NCBI GenBank assembly: GCA_947460275.1
Contig: CANHHZ010000135.1
Location: 1-5,485 of the forward strand
Direction: 5' to 3'
DNA from: Sphingobacteriaceae bacterium
Lineage (GTDB): Bacteria > Bacteroidota > Bacteroidia > Sphingobacteriales > Sphingobacteriaceae
DNA: 5,485 nucleotides
Shown here: one piece after another, positions 4,890 to 5,485 of the stretch
Position numbering within the stretch: position 1 is the first letter of the stretch
How the letters are laid out: every line of letters starts with the position of its first letter
The notes under the pieces: model-generated
What the model was told of the DNA's origin: nothing
Databases searched by the model: none
What the model saw: the letters and a program-made list of their open reading frames with translations, nothing else
Translations under genes and position numbers: made by a program

Positions 4890-5485
4890 ATGGGATTATT
4901 TAACTGGTTTACGCAAGAGGTTGCTATTGATTTAGGAACTGCAAATACCTTAATTATACACAATGACAAGGTGGTGGTTGACGAACCTTCTATTGTAGCT
5001 TTTGACAGACAAACCAATAAAATTATTGCAATTGGCCGCCAGGCTATGCAAATGGAAGGCAAAACGCACGACAACATTCGTACTGTTAGGCCTTTAAAAG
5101 ACGGTGTAATTGCCGACTTTAACGCTGCAGAAGCCATGATAAAAGGTATGATTCGCATGCTAAACGGTGGCAAAGGATGGATGTTTCCTTCGTTGAGAAT
5201 GGTAATCTGTATCCCATCAGGTATTACCGAAGTAGAAAAGCGAGCGGTAAGAGATAGCGCCGAAATTGCTGGTGCAAAAGAGGTTTACTTGATACATGAG
5301 CCAATGGCTGCTGCTGTAGGTATTGGTATAGATGTAGAAGAACCAATGGGAAATATGATCATCGATATTGGTGGTGGAACGACAGAAATTGCAGTAATTG
5401 CACTTTCGGGTATTGTATGTGATCAATCTATCCGCGTTGCGGGAGACAATTTTGACTCTGATATTGTCAACTACATTCGCCGTCA
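4890..5485 (+). CDS. mreB: Rod shape-determining protein MreB (N-terminal part, 3' end outside the window)
   Basis: MreB is a bacterial actin homologue that polymerises on ATP into filaments on the inner face of the membrane and guides sidewall peptidoglycan synthesis. The frame is open from ATG 4890 to the right edge, giving 198 complete codons of about 340 expected. The N-terminus MGLFNWFTQEVAIDLGTANT carries the amphipathic start seen in many MreBs, then the phosphate-1 motif (AIDLGTANT, 12-20). VDEPSIVAF (30-38), RPLKDGVIADF (67-77) and EPMAAAVG (137-144) are conserved. The phosphate-2 motif is IIDIGGGTTEIAVI (157-170). An in-frame TAA directly before the ATG fixes the start. mreC, mreD and other shape genes usually follow in Bacteroidota, but they would be beyond this window. 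Confidence 0.96.
   Translation, partial: MGLFNWFTQEVAIDLGTANTLIIHNDKVVVDEPSIVAFDRQTNKIIAIGRQAMQMEGKTHDNIRTVRPLKDGVIADFNAAEAMIKGMIRMLNGGKGWMFPSLRMVICIPSGITEVEKRAVRDSAEIAGAKEVYLIHEPMAAAVGIGIDVEEPMGNMIIDIGGGTTEIAVIALSGIVCDQSIRVAGDNFDSDIVNYIRR

Noticed and set aside
4847..5426. Minus-strand open frames of 108 and 69 codons opposite mreB
   Set aside because: They are antisense to a strongly conserved mreB coding region and resemble no known protein; one merely extends into the leader.

Overview
This window looks like an ordinary chromosomal housekeeping segment from a member of the Bacteroidota, probably near Sphingobacteriaceae or Pedobacter. That placement is inferred from three things: the AT-rich composition, protein sequences typical of the phylum, and several upstream sites matching the Bacteroidota vegetative promoter (TTG, about 20 bp, TAnnTTTG). 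The genus cannot be fixed from the sequence alone. I see no mobile element, CRISPR array, tRNA or rRNA, and no unexplained gene cluster. I did not find a convincing undescribed system, and the findings below are mostly regulatory details.

The left half reads on the minus strand, in the order rpsT (ribosomal protein S20), radC (JAMM/MPN protein) and pheT (phenylalanyl-tRNA synthetase beta subunit, whose 3' end runs off the left edge). A strong intrinsic terminator lies between rpsT and radC. A consensus-like promoter lies in front of rpsT and another in front of pheT. The pheT leader carries 7-bp repeats and a 14-codon open frame whose stop overlaps the pheT start codon.

The right half reads on the plus strand: purN (GAR formyltransferase), purH (AICAR formyltransferase/IMP cyclohydrolase) and mreB (rod-shape actin homologue, running off the right edge). 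purN and purH are the two purine-pathway enzymes that use 10-formyltetrahydrofolate, so their adjacency makes metabolic sense. They are separated by 117 bp containing a TATATTTG promoter, so purH probably has its own transcript start. purN has no usable ATG and appears to start at TTG. purH next to mreB is, as I recall it, a common arrangement in Bacteroidota, with mreB usually heading a cell-shape operon that would continue past the right edge.

The 261-bp divergent gap at 2241-2501 separates the two halves. It holds the rpsT promoter, a weaker purN promoter candidate and an AT-rich paired motif that recurs upstream of purH. No gap in the window exceeds 300 bp.
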